The position numbers and the translations under genes are program-made. From contig OY755048.1 in NCBI GenBank assembly GCA_963576565.1, positions 3,664,501 through 3,728,500 of the forward strand: a DNA stretch of 64,000 nucleotides. The letters run 5' to 3'. Below the pieces are notes generated by a model that saw only the letters and a list, made by a program, of their open reading frames with translations, did not search any database and had not been told where the DNA came from. Origin of the DNA: Aspidapion aeneum (lineage: Eukaryota; Arthropoda; Insecta; Coleoptera; Brentidae). Shown here in pieces: positions 47,842-58,046 of the stretch (position 1 is its first letter; every line of letters begins with the position of its first letter).

Positions 47842-49119
47842 TTTTCACACATCACGCTCGAGAAGCGGCCAGTGCGCGGAAATGTTGGTGTGTGTTGGTT
47901 TTGAAACGGTTCAGGTTGTAACCTGCAGGGAAAACTGTCGCAGGGAGTTTATTCCACCGCGATGCTGTTCTCCAGAGATATGAATTCTGATATAATGAGG
48001 TTCTTGGTGCCTCTATTTTGACAGTAAATTGATGGTTACCGTCTGTTTGACGTGTTCGCCTAGTAGGTGCTACTCCCGGGGGGATCATACGTGCCAACTC
48101 TTCAGAGCATTTTCCGTGATAATACCTGTAGAAGAGAGATAGATCGCCCACAGTTCTTCGATGTTCGAGACTATCCAAGCTACGGGTAAGTGCGGGGTCA
48201 TTGATCAGCTTGATAGCTCGTTTTTGCACGGTATTCAAAAGCATTAAGGTATGTTTGGGTGCCGCACTCCATATATGTGAGCAGTACTCCATAGTTGGTC
48301 GAATCTGGGCTTTGTAGAGTGTCAGCAGTTGGCTTGATGTATACAGATGTCTTGTACGAAATAGCACCCCAAGCTTTTGGGACGCCCTTTTAGCTATATC
48401 TGCCACGTGACTGTGCCAAGACATGTTGGTCTCTGCAGTGACTCCTAAGATGTTCAACTGGCTCCGCAATGCGACAGCACTTCCAGATAGCATGATGTTT
48501 GGCTCACCGGTGCTGGTCTTTTTTGAAAACAGGGCTGCTTGGGTTTTCTGCGCGTTGAACTGTACAAGGTTTTTGTTGCCCCAGTCCTCTATTATCTCCA
48601 GGTCGTTATTTATCTGCGATATTTGAGTTTGTCTAAGATGATGGAATTCACGTGCGGATAGACACTGAGTGGGTGGTATGACTGAGGAGACTACATTGCC
48701 ATCATCTGCAAAGCAATAAAGTGGATTTACTGTTTTATCTATGAGGTCATTTATGTAAATCAGAAAAAGTGTTGGCGAAAGGATTGCTCCCTGTGGCACA
48801 CCAGCATTTATTTGGTAAGAGTTGGAGTTCCGGCCATCCAGTGCAACATAAATGGATCTATCCTTAAGGTAACTTTCAAACCAAGTGCAAAGTTTCGGCG
48901 ACAATCCCATTGCTTTAAGCTTGTTGAGCAGATTTTCATGCCAGACTTTATCGAATGCTTTTGATATATCTAAGGCAATTGTTCTTGTTTCGCCCCGTAA
49001 CTCAATCGCTTTTTGCCATAAATGAGTGACGTATGTAAGTAAATCGCCAGTTGACCTATATTTTCGAAATCCGTATTGCTTGTCGTTGATAAGTTTGTAC
49101 TTTTCCAAGTACTTGGTTA
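47842..49119 (-). mobile_element. CR1/jockey-like LINE, 5'-truncated, inserted in the hAT fragment
   Basis: The poly-A tail appears as a T run at 47842-47846 and just left of it. The tail begins only a few bases after the stop codon, so there is practically no 3' UTR. Comparison with the uninterrupted copy at 60274 places the insertion between TAATATTTT-like and AGCTACTTGGTG sequence, with about 10 bp of target lost. No clear target duplication, though GCTACTTGGTGTA is doubled at the right edge. Confidence 0.72.
47852..49108 (-). CDS. Non-LTR retrotransposon reverse transcriptase, partial but open
   Basis: 418 codons with no stop. The RT core is present: QYGFRKYRST (block before motif A), motif A IALDISKAFDKVW with Asp47, motif B NAGVPQGAILSP (GVPQG at 103-107), and the catalytic box FADD at 133-136. 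The thumb and C-terminal region run to the end (RPTMEYCSHIWS, TASRWNKLPATVFPAGYN). The endonuclease and first ORF are missing because of 5' truncation. The catalytic residues are intact, so the copy looks young, but it has no promoter or endonuclease of its own. Similarity is to the CR1/jockey group; the clade is not resolved by eye. Confidence 0.85.
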   Translation of the reverse strand: MEKYKLINDKQYGFRKYRSTGDLLTYVTHLWQKAIELRGETRTIALDISKAFDKVWHENLLNKLKAMGLSPKLCTWFESYLKDRSIYVALDGRNSNSYQINAGVPQGAILSPTLFLIYINDLIDKTVNPLYCFADDGNVVSSVIPPTQCLSAREFHHLRQTQISQINNDLEIIEDWGNKNLVQFNAQKTQAALFSKKTSTGEPNIMLSGSAVALRSQLNILGVTAETNMSWHSHVADIAKRASQKLGVLFRTRHLYTSSQLLTLYKAQIRPTMEYCSHIWSAAPKHTLMLLNTVQKRAIKLINDPALTRSLDSLEHRRTVGDLSLFYRYYHGKCSEELARMIPPGVAPTRRTRQTDGNHQFTVKIEAPRTSLYQNSYLWRTASRWNKLPATVFPAGYNLNRFKTNTHQHFRALAASRA

Positions 49120-49991
49120 GCTACTTGGTGTAGCTACTTGGTGTAGCTTTTAGTTTATTTGTTTATAGATAAAGTCTATTCGCCTTTCTTTTTTATGGCC
49201 CCGTAGAACAAGCTCAAAAATCCCACAGAATTTTCAACACTCTATTAACCTACTAAGTCTATGTCTGATTTTTGTCACATTTTCATTATGTTCGGTAATG
49301 TTTTGCTTCTAGGCACTATTCAATTGGCACCTAATATCAGTCTTGCTTAGCATAGAAAATTCTATGTGGTTATTTAAATGAATACCACTTACTTTGTGTC
49401 TTTTTAACTTTTCAATAAAGTGCTTGATATCACACATTTCCCTTTGCACGCTGGATTACTTCGTGGATTGTTCATAACAAGACAAATAAAGCAAAAAAAA
49501 AGCATTTCTTTTTTCACAACCGCACAACCAGTTTTCAGCATTGTATATCGGTCCGGTCTATTTGGCCCTAAAGATTTTATTTGTAATCGAAATTTATATG
49601 TCAACCTATTTAAATTTGCACAGTTAATTATGTAATCGACGGTATTTATTTCCATTTTATAAACAAACGATAACAAAAACAAACAATGACACGCGATCAA
49701 AACAAACTCATACGTCTTCACTCAGGATAGAACCGGCTTGTAGCAAGGGCAACGAACGTTTTCGCACGATGATGATGGCCGACTTCAACTAACACAAACG
49801 TTCCTCCCGAGAACATCCACCCATACCCCGCTGAAATACGGGTGAAATTGAAATCTTGCCCCGCGCGGCGCTGCCAGCTTGTAATTATTTACGCTAAAAA
49901 AGTTCACCCAATTAATCGCTTGCTGCTAACCACAGATAATAAAAAGAACTAGACAGTCATGTCGTGGTTCGGAAACCACCTTTTATACTTT

Positions 49992-50757
49992 ATGTTTCGC
50001 CGATGATTAGATAGTGGTGGCTCAGGATTATGACGACCTCGAATATATGACACGAAAACTAATAGAAGAGTACAATAAGTGGGGACTAGAGGTTAATATC
50101 AATAAGACAGAGTATATGTGTATTGGTGGAACGAAACAGGATCTAATCTTAAATACTGGGCAGCGAATTCAGTCCTGTGATGAGTATAAATACTTGGGTC
50201 TAAAAATTACAGCTGACGGAACACTAGACAAAGCTATAAAAGATAGAAACGTACAAGGTAGAAAAGCAATAACTTTATTAAATGGAATAATTTGGGACCA
50301 GAGTATATGAAAACATAACAAAAAGCTTATATATAACACCATTGTTAAAAGTATTATTACATACGGCTCAGAAGTATGGCCAATCAAAGATAGAACAGAA
50401 AAAATGCTTTCCGCTACGGAGATGGACTATTGGAGAAGAGCAGCAGGGAAATCAAAAAGAGAAAGAGTTACCAATCAAAGAATAAGAGAAATTATGACAG
50501 TGGGTGAACGTACTCTAGTGGATGATATAAGAACAAAACAACTGGTGTGGTACGGACATGTACAAAGAATGGATGATGGAAGACTACCTAAACAAATATT
50601 ACAATGGAAACCAACTGGCCGAAGAAAACGAGGAAGGCCGAGGAGAAGCTGGAGAGAAGGAATAGATAGTGAAATAAGAATAAGAGGCCTAGATGATGAA
50701 TTATGGGCAAACAGAAACGAGTGGAGATTGGGTATCGGAAGACGTAGAACGTTGTGA
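49992..50757 (+). pseudogene. LINE reverse transcriptase C-terminal half
   Basis: Starts at the catalytic box FADD, immediately followed by a TAG where glutamine is expected (sister copy: FADDQIVVAND). It then reads VAQDYDDLEYMTRKLIEEYN, VNINKTEYMCIGG and YKYLGLKITADG. A stop at about 50310 separates it from ITYGSEVWPIKDRTEKMLSA, followed by [34 protein letters not shown] and a final LGIGRRRTL. Two nonsense changes and loss of the 5' two-thirds make it non-functional. The C-terminal frame (50404-50757) is open. Confidence 0.82.
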
Positions 50758-50762
50758 AACCG

Positions 50763-50816
<54 letters not shown>
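50763..50816. repeat. (TA)n microsatellite
   Basis: About 27 TA dinucleotides forming the 3' tail of the LINE at 49966. Confidence 0.95.
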
Positions 50817-50820
<4 letters not shown>

Positions 50821-52017
50821 TCATGTCGTAAGGGAAGATTTAACTTTTTTTAAATAAATCAATTAAAAATACTGTTTGTTATCTAGTTTTGTATCTGTAT
50901 CAGCCGCACTAGCTAGTTATATTTTCTTAAATTAAAAAAAAATACTAGTTTAAATTAACTCCAAGTATGTTTTTAAATGAAAATTCGTATTAAACTTTAC
51001 CCCTCTAGATTCTAGAGCAATTACAAAAACTTCCTTACCTTTAATAAAGTCTTTTTCTAAATCAAAGCTTCGAATTAATTCAGAAAAGAGGTCTTTCCCA
51101 TAAAATATAATGCGTTTTTGACCGTGTTTTGCCCTCACTAGCCCCATCTCACTCTGGGTAGGTATTCTGGGTCTTGAACGATGTGATAGTTCCCATCACA
51201 TGCTTTGACCAAGTGCAGGCTTTAAATTAGCTCCGAGACGTAAAGTGCTATGCAAAAAGACCTTCATTGCGCAAGCTTCTGCTACGATCCGACCGAGCAT
51301 CGTTCAGTCGGTACCCGGGCAGGAGAAGAGATTTAATTTCAAACGCGTAAAATTCACTAACTCTGAAGAACGGGCGACTATGCCGTTGGTCGAGACAAGT
51401 TATTTCGCACAACACGCGACCGCTTAGAGTTTGCTATTGGTCAAAGCGTGTGATGTGGATGGTCACCACGGTCCGAAAATAAACCGGTTGTCTGGTAACT
51501 CCCAGCCAATAAGAACTCGGCAGCCTATGACGCGGCAATATGCCTGCTCCACGATCAATAAAGAGAGACCTATACGTTATATTGTGAGAGAAATAAAGAC
51601 AGATGCCGTAAAAGTACCAAAATTTATTAAAAAATTAAATAATTTTAAAATTTAGGATAAAAATTCAAACAGTTTTATAAATATCAGATTCAGGACACGA
51701 TTATAAATACTTTTCCTAAGTTAATTCGACTCTCTTGTTCATATTAATTTAACTTTTTTCGCCGAACACTAAAGCAATATTGATTTTTTTGTGGATAGGA
51801 GATAATTAAAATAAGATTTTGTTTAGAAAAATTTTATAAAAAAAATTAAAGGAAAGGAAATTGAAATCACTTTAAGTCAATGGCAGAAAGGGAACATTAC
51901 ATAACGCAAAGATTCAGGATTTTTGATCCCCCCCTCTTAACGCATTTCAAGAAAAATTATTATAAAAATATATTGACTGTAACGCTAATATTTCTTCCCT
52001 CCTGCTTGAGCATTATA

Positions 52018-52293
52018 CATGGTGTTCCAAGTTGAGTGTCCACCATTGCTAACTTTTTTATTATTAAAGATAGAAAAAAGTTTAAATTGGCAAACTAGTA
52101 GAATTTTAAGATGCTCAAATAAAAAAAACATCGAACATTAAGTTTTCGAGTTTTTCAAAAAACAATAAACCAATTTTAATCATCCTGCATTTTATAATTT
52201 TCAAAAATTCTACCAGTTTGCCAATTAAAATTTTTTTCTATTTTTAAAAATAACAAAGTTAACAATGGTGGACTTTTAACTTGGAACACCCAG
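52018..52293. mobile_element. TA-flanked foldback MITE (CATGGTGTTCCAAGTT)
   Basis: 276 bp; ends CATGGTGTTCCAAGTTGAGT and (complement of right) CTGGGTGTTCCAAGTTAAAA; TA at 52016-52017 and 52294-52295. The arms share CCACCATTG and CAAACTAGTAGAATTTT-type sequence, about 100 bp each. The terminal GGTGT and TA target relate it to the CAGGGTGT group. Confidence 0.72.
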
Positions 52294-52381
52294 TATATAA
52301 TTTAAGAATGGTCCTCATTAGTTTTGTTTTTAAATCATATTGCAAGTAACAAAAAACTATACCTATCTAATTATAGAATAG

Positions 52382-52645
52382 TTACAAAATAATTTTCTTT
52401 AACATTTTTACTGTTTTCCGATTCTCATCAGTCCCTGTATCATTAAACTTTCGTTTCATTGTGGATTCGTTTTGCTTTTTGGTATTTATAAATTTGATTC
52501 TTATAATCACTCTTTGTTTTACAAATAAATTTACCAATTTATATGGAATATAAACTTTTGTAAATATAAATTTACTGGATCGCTTCACAATATTTGTTTT
52601 AAATTTAAAATTGGCACCATGCAATTTTATGAACCATTTGTCCAT
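52382..52645 (-). pseudogene. Hypothetical ORF, possible transposase C-terminus
   Basis: 87 codons, highly basic. The segment KLVNLFVKQRVIIRIKFINT resembles, from memory only, the basic C-terminal stretch of P-element/THAP9-type transposases. No catalytic motif is present. It lies within the TIR element at 51150-53070, consistent with a transposase remnant, but the assignment is weak. Confidence 0.3.
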
Positions 52646-53142
52646 TTTCTTTCCATGATGGTGAAAGCTCAGTTAAGCCTCCAAAAGAAAGGCTTTACAT
52701 GTTGATTTGTTCATTTTTATATGTATAGCAACCATGTTCAGGGAACTTATTGTGATGCTTTCGTGCTGAAATCCTGCAATATAAACTAAACCATCTTTTT
52801 CTAAATTTTCTTTTAGTTAGTCTTTAATACATTTATAGCAAGCACGGAACACGTATAAACACTACTTACAAGACGACAAGAGCCAAAATGTACAAAATTT
52901 CCTGGCAAAAGACGAAATTACGCTATAAACAGCGGTTGACTGCTGATTCCTAGGAAAACTGTGACGTAGCTCTGACGTCACGGCCGTCTTGACACCGAGT
53001 TTCCAGACAACCGGTTTATTTAGGGACCGTGGATGGTCACATCGTTCAAGACCCAGAATAGCCACCCTGGAATCATTGCGCTTCTGGGACGGGCCCAGTC
53101 CATTCGTATTATACGTCTATGGTAAATTGTCATTATATCACG

Positions 53143-54422
53143 CAAGACCAACACAAAAATAGAGGCCACGACCCTGAAAAAATCAGCTGTTCTCCCGGGG
53201 CTGAATTTTACATTGGGTCTTATGGGAGGTCAGATGTTTTTTTATGATATTTTCAAAATGGCACTACAGATTTTCGCAAAATTTCAGTGAAATATTCTCA
53301 GACACCATCCCGATATTCCACCAAAAGTTTGTAAGGAAGCAACATGATTAAAAGGTTAAAATCTACAAGATTTAGCATTCCTTATTTTGAATTCAAATTA
53401 CCCGCCATGTACCACATGCCAACTGTTATATTTGACATGTATTTGACTTTGTCATATGTGATTGTCACATTCGCTTCTGCTTTAAACTTAATTTTTGTGT
53501 GAGCTAATGAAGCGGCTATGAAAAATTAGGGCTTACTATACATTTAAAAAAAATTGTTCTGCCAGAATAAAGTAAAAACAATCTCAAAAACGGCTTTATT
53601 TAACAAAAAATCAAATATCCATGAACCGTCATTCCAACTTCAAAATTTTAAAGACAATCAGCTGTGTCGTAACGTGACCATCAAAAAAAAATCAGCCCCG
53701 GATGTGACGTCAACAAAGTGGAGGATCGTGGCCCGTCCATTTTGATAGCCCTGTATCGCGATGAGGGATGGCCTGCAGGGTGTGTAAACTAAGCTTTATT
53801 TATTCATCTCCCCAGGGCTATCAAAATGGACGGGCCACGATCCTCCACTTTGTTGACGTCACATCCGGGGCTGATTTTTTTTTGATGGTCACGTTACGAC
53901 ACAGCTGATTGTCTTTAAAATATTGAAGTTGGAATGACGGTTCATTGATATTTGATTTTTTTAAAATAAAGCCGTTTTTGAGATTGTTTTTACTTTATTT
54001 TGGCAGAACAATTTTTTTAAAATGTATAGTAAGCCCTAATTTTTCATAGCCGCTTCATTAGCTCACACAAAAATTAAGTTTAAAGCAGAAGCGAATGTGA
54101 CAATCACATATGACAAAGTCAAATACATGTCAAATATAACAGTTGGCATGCGGTATATGGCGGGTAATTTGAATTCATAATAAGGAATGCTAAATCTTAA
54201 AGATTTTAACCTTTTAATCATGTTGCTTCCTTACAAACCTTTGGTGGAATATCGGGATGGTGTCTGAGAATATTTCACTGAAATTTTGCGCAAATCTGTA
54301 GTGCCATTTTGAAAATATCATAAAAAAATGTCTGACCTCCCATAAGACCCAATGTAAAATTCAGCCCCGGGAGAACAGCTGATTTTTTCAGGGTCGTGGC
54401 CTCTATTTTTGTGTTGGCCTTG
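53143..54422. mobile_element. 1.28-kb near-perfect palindromic foldback element
   Basis: Arms 53143-53753 and 53813-54422 (about 610 bp each) are almost identical complements around a 59-bp spacer. Within each arm, GCCACGACCCTG (outer) and GGATCGTGGCCCG (inner) give a weaker second symmetry, and CAGCTG sites recur. No ORF has domain similarity. A fragment of an arm recurs at 55445-55520. Confidence 0.85.
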
Positions 54423-54709
54423 ATCTCCCATCCATGTTATGCCTTGGCATCGAGCCAATCTATTGGAAGCATTGAAAATGACCCCGCCATAATTTTTAAT
54501 CATTACTTTAAATTTGTGCTTTAAAGGTTCTTCAGGGCATAAGCTGCTTGAAGTTTAATTATGAAAATTTCAATTTAACTTGAGCCTTATCATTTTTAGA
54601 TCATTTTCTTGCAGTTTTATATTTACATACCCTGAAAAAAACTGGGTAGAATCGACCAGAATACGTATAAATGATTTAGCGTAAATCAAAAACCCAGTAA
54701 AAAAAACCA

Positions 54710-54751
54710 TAAAAATACTCTGCCAATTTATGGGCACCTAAGCTCACACGA
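54710..54751. mobile_element. Hairpin-ended repeat, terminal fragment
   Basis: AAAAATACTCTGCCAATTTA then GGGCACCTAAGCTCACACG matches the left end of the repeat at 41433. Only about 40 bp remain, so the family has at least three copies here. Confidence 0.6.
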
Positions 54752-54789
54752 TTAATGTATATTGTAATTTTTACCCATTTTGATCCGCG

Positions 54790-54880
54790 AAAATAATCTC
54801 CTATCCGCCACCAGGGGACGCCGTTGGACTGCAGATTCGCCACTCCCCCCCCCCCCCCCCCATTGTAACACCACTGAGCA
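54790..54880 (-). other. hAT-like end with C homopolymer
   Basis: On the minus strand, CAGTGGTGTTACAATG is followed by a G run (C run at 54844-54861), then GAGTGGCGAATCTGC. This resembles the CAGTGGYG plus poly-G ends at 29271 and 43972. ORFs crossing it are homopolymer artefacts. Confidence 0.4.
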
Positions 54881-55444
54881 GACCGACGGACGCGACGCAT
54901 CGGGCTATGTTTCAGTAAAGTATTTTTTTGCAGATGGAAATACTGCCACCATTTTTAAATTAAATTATTCAATTTTTTTAATTTGTCTCTAGTTTTATGT
55001 CGATATGATGAACTTGTTACAATGGGAAAACATGATCTGTATTGAAATGTAACTAAGATAGGTGAGAAGTATAAGGCCCATGTATTACATGATACTAGTT
55101 AGATACATTTTAGCTAATATTTGGTCTTTTTAGTTTTTGAAATTCACCTGGGCCTTATTATTGGGCGGGTCCTATTATAGGACCTATATTAATGGGCTTT
55201 TATTTATTTTGAATTCATAAATATATAAGGCAAACCAAAAAGCGCGTGGAATACCTATGCTGCGACAATACATCCATACCGAATATCTGAATATATTTTA
55301 AAATGTTGCCTGATTTGGGATTGCTTACTTAGTGTCCTAGATACGACGGGTGGGCTTTATACCCCTCACCCACCTTATACATTGCACCCCCAAAAACTAC
55401 AAAGACCAAACTCAAAAAATTGATAGAATCGAGTTTTTCTCAAA
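54881..55444. other. Unassigned sequence
   Basis: No gene or known repeat recognised. Contains (about 55140-55200) several short GGGCCTTATTA/GGTCCTATTATAGG echoes. Confidence 0.35.
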
Positions 55445-55520
55445 ATCTTACACATCGGGGACTGATTTTTTTTTGATGGTCACGTCACGAAACAGCTGAT
55501 TGTCTTTAATATATTGAAGT
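55445..55520. mobile_element. Arm fragment of the 53143-54422 foldback family
   Basis: GGGGACTGATTTTTTTTTGA followed by a GTCACG, CAGCTGATTGTCTTTAA, ATATTGAAGTTG series matches 53860-53935. It is cut off where the Penelope-like element begins. Confidence 0.65.
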
Positions 55521-55528
55521 TGAAAATT

Positions 55529-56530
55529 GATGGACTTCCAATGGGTTCGTCTCCTTCGCCAGTGGTAGCAAACATCTACATGGAGTGGTTCGAGAACCAT
55601 GCGATCAACACAGCAAGAGTCAACTCAAAACTATGGCTACGATAAATGGATGACACATTTATTATATAGCCGAAAAATTACGAACTACAGAATTTTCTAC
55701 ACCATTTGAACGGTATTCGACAAACAATCAAATGGACCATGGAAATTGAAAAAGAATCGGCCTTACCTTTTTTGGATATTCTTGTCAAACGATTAGAGAG
55801 AAACACTCAAACCACTGTATATAGAAAACCTACACACAGGACAGTACCTAAATTTTAAGTCTAATCATTCTGTTGCTACAAAACGAGGAGTTATAAAAAG
55901 TGTGTATTTAAGAGCCGTTAAGATTTGTATTAATAATTAAGAATTAACCACAGAAATTTATAACATTAAAAAGAACTTACAACAGAATGGTTATTCATTT
56001 AACTATCTCTAAAATTAAAAACAAACCAAATGTAGCAAATTCTCAAAATAATAATCAGTTGGGTATTATTAACATTCCATATGTTCAAAGGATTCCAGAA
56101 AACATAAGACGAATAGCCAAGCACTATAATATAAAAACAGTCGGGAAATGCGATGAGGAGTTTTGTAACTAAAACAAAACCAGAAAATCCCTGAAATAAT
56201 AAGGAATCTATTTAACAAATCCCGTGTGAGTGTGGTAAATCATATGTAGGTGAAACGAAACGCCCTCTTCAGGTTAGAATAAATAAACATCTAAAAACTA
56301 CCCAATTAGGGGATATTGGTCAAATGATGACAGGATTCAGTGGTCAGAAGCTAAAGTTTTGCAAAAGGAGTCGCATTGCCGAAAACGAAAGTTTATTGAC
56401 GCTGCGTTTATAATGTAGAATAAAGAAGTTTTCAGTCAACCAAGCCCGGACATACCAAACATATGGAAACCACTCGTTAAGGAAAATAGGCGTCTTAGGA
56501 TTAAAAAGGGGGCGGGCCGTCACACCTGAC
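55529..56530 (+). pseudogene. Penelope-like RT and GIY-YIG endonuclease remnant
   Basis: In order: [20 protein letters not shown] (RT motif B region), then a stop in the position of the Tyr before MDDTFII (catalytic box), then LPFLDILVKRLERNTQTTVY and YRKPTHTGQYLNF, then RAVKICIN. After a frame change come GIYL and CECGKSYVGETKRPLQVRIN, the GIY-YIG endonuclease typical of Penelope elements. QWSEAKVL and AAFIM, then NKEVFSQPSPDIPNIWKPLV, close the protein. At least three stops and two frameshifts are visible. The RT N-terminus is missing, so the element is dead. Confidence 0.82.
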
Positions 56531-56560
56531 TGCACATCAAGTAGTATAAGTAGTAGCTTA

Positions 56561-57933
56561 TCATAGATAAAGGACTTGCGGCGCGGTTCAGTGAGTTTTT
56601 ATTAGATAGGCAACTCCGGCTGTTTGACAGGTCGTTAGCTCTGTGGCGCCCACTGCAGAGCTTAGTGACGAACTAAAACTTAAGGCGGGAAATTTGAATC
56701 GCCTTTTATAATAAATTTTCTTTAATTTTAAAGTTTTTAAAAAAAATTTTAATCAGTCAATATTTTATAAAGACATACACTGTCTTTATAAGATATAAAC
56801 AGATTGAAAATGATATATAAAGTGCAATAAATAAAACATTTTTTAAATGAGTTTTTATTATTATAAAAAAAGCTATAAATTAACGACTAACTATTGATGA
56901 AATAATACATAGTCTAATTGACTGGTAAAATAAAATATAATGAAAAACCAAACACTATCTAGCATATTTAAATTTGCTTTTAACATTTCTGGTGAGTGAT
57001 GAGTGAATAAATAATGAAACAGTTGTTCGTGAAGAGAATCATTCTTAAATGTCTACTTTTTAACAGCTTGACGAAAATCTGACATGATTTAAAAGTACCT
57101 CCTCGCCTTGGTTGTAAGTTGTGTAGGGTATGTTTCAAAGTAGTATATACATAGCTTATCAGTGGTCGCACATATCATCCAAAAGCTGAAAACAATAAAA
57201 AAAATCAACTTATAACCACATTAATCATAGGTACTAGATTATGGAAAGATAAAGATTTAAAATTAAGGAATAAATTTATTCAAAGTACATTACGCTGCTG
57301 GGTAATCCCTCGTTTACCCATCAATTAAGCACAAATTTAGTGTTAATTTTGTATGTGTCTCCTTTTTACTTAATATCAAAAGAAAGGGATAGACATAAAA
57401 TTAACACTAAATTTGCAAATAAGGCACCTATCAGGCATTGGAAACTTGTATTCAAAGATCCGTAAAGTAAGCGATAAGAAGTTAAAAAGACACTACCAAT
57501 ACAAATTTTATCAAATGCCAATCTAACCTCAAATGAGAAAATAAGAAAACTTACCTTAAAATGTCTCGGAAAACTATGCATTTTATACTCGTCTGAACTT
57601 TAGACACTTCACCCAGAAAAGCAACTAGAAATTCTTATTCTTTTATATTTAAAATTGCAAAAGTTACAAATTTAACAAAATTTAATTTTAATGCGTCACA
57701 GCTGCAAAGATTACCTACATAAGCCAAAAAGATAGATTTAAAATGAACCCGAAATAAAATGCGGTGGAAGAGGTTTTTCTACCTGAAAAAAAGGGGGACG
57801 AAAAATCCAAACCACAGATAATTCTCACAAAAAATAGAATAAGGAACAAACGCGCGACCGCAGCGCCTCTTTTGAGCTTAGTGAGAACTTTAACCTAACG
57901 ACTTGTCAAATTGCATTGAGTTTCCTAGGCATG
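56561..57933. mobile_element. 1,373-bp insertion with 8-bp TSD (hAT- or P-type)
   Basis: GTAGCTTA occurs at 56553-56560 and 57934-57941, precisely where the Penelope terminal sequence is broken. Ends: TCATAGATAAAGGACT at the left, CCTAGGCATG at the right; inverted similarity is weak at the tips but clear just inside (TGACAGGTCGTTAG against complement TGACAAGTCGTTAG). Both ends also carry GAGCTTAGTGA. No convincing transposase ORF; likely non-autonomous. Confidence 0.72.
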
Positions 57934-58046
57934 GTAGCTTATAGACTAGATTGTTTAGTTTATTGAAAACGGCTACAGATACTTTCTAACAGAAACGTCG
58001 TGTTTAAAATAAATAAAGACAATAGAAGTCCGAAATTTTGTTTCAA

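Larger units (their letters stand above)
47740..49950 (-). mobile_element. hAT-type element fragment, copy 1 (interrupted by a LINE)
   Basis: It begins CAGTGGCGGCTGGTGA at 47740 and aligns with 60274-61198 in two pieces (47740-47841 and about 49133-49940). The sequence between is a LINE insertion. The coding part corresponding to the ORF at 60414-60722 lies near 49150-49430 on the minus strand and is degraded. No second terminal inverted repeat was found. Confidence 0.65.
49966..50816 (+). mobile_element. 5'-truncated FADD-type LINE with (TA)n tail and 13-bp TSD
   Basis: Perfect direct repeats ACAGTCATGTCGT at 49953-49965 and 50817-50829 delimit an 851-bp insertion ending in a TA dinucleotide tract (about 50763-50816). 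This is a well-bounded LINE insertion. Related to the minus-strand copy at 38131-38955. Confidence 0.85.
51150..53070. mobile_element. TIR element of ~1.9 kb, possibly P-like
   Basis: TATTCTGGGTCTTGAACGAT (about 51161) and its complement ATCGTTCAAGACCCAGAATA (about 53041) form the ends. Inside them a second inverted pair (CCGGTTGTCTGG, about 51490, and CCAGACAACCGG, about 53002) extends the symmetry. It holds minus-strand ORFs and a small nested MITE at 52018. No clear target duplication was identified. Confidence 0.55.
55521..58046 (+). mobile_element. Penelope-like element, 5'-truncated and interrupted
   Basis: The RT part starts at about 55529, the ORF remnant ends near 56530, and the terminal sequence resumes at 57942-58046 after a 1,373-bp insertion. 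The terminal part has AAATAAATAAAGACAATAG and GAAACGTCG like the fragment at 34395-34902. The homologous uninterrupted sequence at 34755 confirms continuity across the insertion. Confidence 0.78.

Noticed and set aside
48423..48626. Plus-strand 67-codon ORF
   Set aside because: Antisense shadow of the LINE reverse transcriptase.
50588..50824. Minus-strand ORF beginning with IYIYIY repeats
   Set aside because: Antisense to the LINE and its (TA)n tail.
54676..54992. ORFs with Gly or Pro runs on both strands
   Set aside because: Created by an 18-base C homopolymer.
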